The notes under the pieces: model-generated
The model's input: only the letters and a program-made list of their open reading frames with translations
Told to the model about the DNA's origin: nothing
Databases searched by the model: none
In this document: positions 6,151 through 6,751 of the stretch, one piece after another
Position numbering within the stretch: position 1 is the stretch's first letter
Layout of the letters: every line of letters starts with the position of its first letter
Translations under genes and position numbers: made by a program
From: Candidatus Fermentibacteraceae bacterium
GTDB lineage: Bacteria; Fermentibacterota; Fermentibacteria; Fermentibacterales; JCC-6
Reading direction: 5' to 3'
Length of the DNA stretch: 6,751 nucleotides
Assembly: GCA_030596465.1 (NCBI GenBank)
Contig: JAUVJW010000111.1
Location: 1 to 6,751, forward strand

Positions 6151-6751
6151 TTTGTCTAGTCCTTTCTACAGAAAGCCCCAGGACTTCTGCAATATCAGCC
6201 AGTCTGTGTGAATCTCCATCAAGAAGGCCATAACGCATGATAAGAATAAATTTGGCTCTCTTATCAAGCTTCTTCAGACCATCCTTCACCAGTTCGTTAA
6301 GTGGAATCATCTCCGGTTCCACAACGCTTGACGCAAGCTTCTCCTCCAGAGGAAGACCCGCCTTCCCGGCAGGATTGTGAATGGATTCAACGGTTTCTGA
6401 AAGACTCAGCAGAATAGACCAGTCCATATCACCACCGGTCTCGATTTCGATTTCATGAGGCGCGGGATATCTGCCTTTGTCAGAGGCAAAATCATTAATT
6501 ACCTCCCTCAGATATCTGCCTTTTCTGATCACATGCGCCGGTATTCTCACCAGTCTGTGCTGCCGCTCCATTGCGAGAAGCACTTTCTTTCGAATCCTGA
6601 TCATTGCATAGGCAAGAAACCCGTTGCTGCCGGAAAAATCGAACCGTCTTACTGCGTCAAGAAGCCCTTCACACCCCTCCTGCACAAAATCCATTTCCTC
6701 CAGAGCGCCGGTAACACCCCGGGCATACCGCCTTACGATCATAAGTACAAG
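6080..6751 (-). CDS. Sigma-70 family RNA polymerase sigma factor (partial, 5' end beyond window)
   Basis: The visible 223 residues cover sigma regions 2 to 4. The frame is open to the right edge and reads LVLMIVRRYARG there, matching the region 2.1 pattern 'LVxxIARRY'. The ATG at 6740-6742 is therefore an internal Met and the true start is outside. Region 2.2 is EEMDFVQEGCEGLLDAVRRF (18-37), the core-polymerase contact. Region 2.3-2.4 is FLAYAMIRIRKKV, then RLVRIPAHV (66-74). Region 3 follows to about 140. Region 4 runs from KLDKRAKFILIMRYGLLDG (161-179) to the HTH LADIAEVLGLSVERTRQIE (184-202), close to the RpoD/RpoS pattern. The two Trp of region 2.3 in housekeeping factors ('YATWWIRQ') are Ile-Arg here, which points to an alternative factor. 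The C terminus after the HTH is short and acidic. It heads the importer operon, overlapping the lipoprotein gene by 71 bases. Its regulon and any anti-sigma partner are not visible. Confidence 0.92.
   Translation of the reverse strand, partial: LVLMIVRRYARGVTGALEEMDFVQEGCEGLLDAVRRFDFSGSNGFLAYAMIRIRKKVLLAMERQHRLVRIPAHVIRKGRYLREVINDFASDKGRYPAPHEIEIETGGDMDWSILLSLSETVESIHNPAGKAGLPLEEKLASSVVEPEMIPLNELVKDGLKKLDKRAKFILIMRYGLLDGDSHRLADIAEVLGLSVERTRQIEKASIKILRDDFSDFDITDWLR
6160..6165 (-). promoter_or_regulatory. Shine-Dalgarno site for the binding-protein TTG start, inside the sigma-factor gene
   Basis: AAAGGA on the minus strand lies nine bases upstream of TTG at 6148-6150. It is embedded in the sigma-factor codons for Glu-Arg-Thr-Arg in region 4.2, where two AGG/AGA arginine codons occur. 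This supports the TTG start that gives a complete lipoprotein signal peptide. Confidence 0.6.

Noticed and set aside
6740..6742. ATG as start of the sigma-factor gene
   Set aside because: The three codons to its right continue the conserved region 2.1 pattern (LVL before MIVRRY), so the gene runs beyond the window edge.

Overview
The window looks like ordinary chromosomal DNA of a bacterium with roughly half GC and strong GGAGG-type ribosome binding sites. A PpiD-like membrane-anchored periplasmic chaperone and a lipobox substrate-binding protein suggest a diderm (Gram-negative-type) cell. Protein similarity by eye is distant from the enterobacterial versions of every family. A member of a poorly sampled phylum, perhaps of the FCB group, is possible, but this is a guess. 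No phage, transposon, CRISPR, tRNA or rRNA is visible, and coding density is very high: the longest gap between genes is 81 bases.

Left part (1-1619, all minus strand): holA, the clamp-loader delta subunit of DNA polymerase III, is followed 61 bases downstream by a coiled-coil protein that runs off the left edge. That protein has a Lys-rich hinge, a nearly pure Asp/Glu/Leu tract and the first half of a probable zinc-binding CxxC. Centre (1701-3548, plus strand): a 615-residue PpiD/SurA-type chaperone is transcribed divergently from holA across an 81-base shared control region. It ends in a clear hairpin terminator. Its parvulin-like part lacks the catalytic motifs.

Right part (3597-6751, all minus strand): a tightly packed operon reads, in transcription order, sigma-70 family factor (5' end beyond the window), substrate-binding lipoprotein, ABC ATPase, FecCD/BtuC-type permease. 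All three junctions overlap (71, 13 and 4 bases), so translation is probably coupled. The three transporter genes together make a complete BtuFDC-class importer for a metal chelate: cobalamin, heme or siderophore. The substrate is not determined by anything visible here. The ppiD-like gene and this operon converge, with the terminator stem overlapping the permease stop codon.

Three of the five complete genes start with TTG or GTG rather than ATG. The points most worth a second look are the sigma factor fused by overlap to an importer operon, the sigma factor's missing aromatic promoter-melting residues, the PPIase-dead PpiD-like protein, and the predicted zinc ribbon on the acidic coiled-coil protein. 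I see no clear evidence of a wholly new system.
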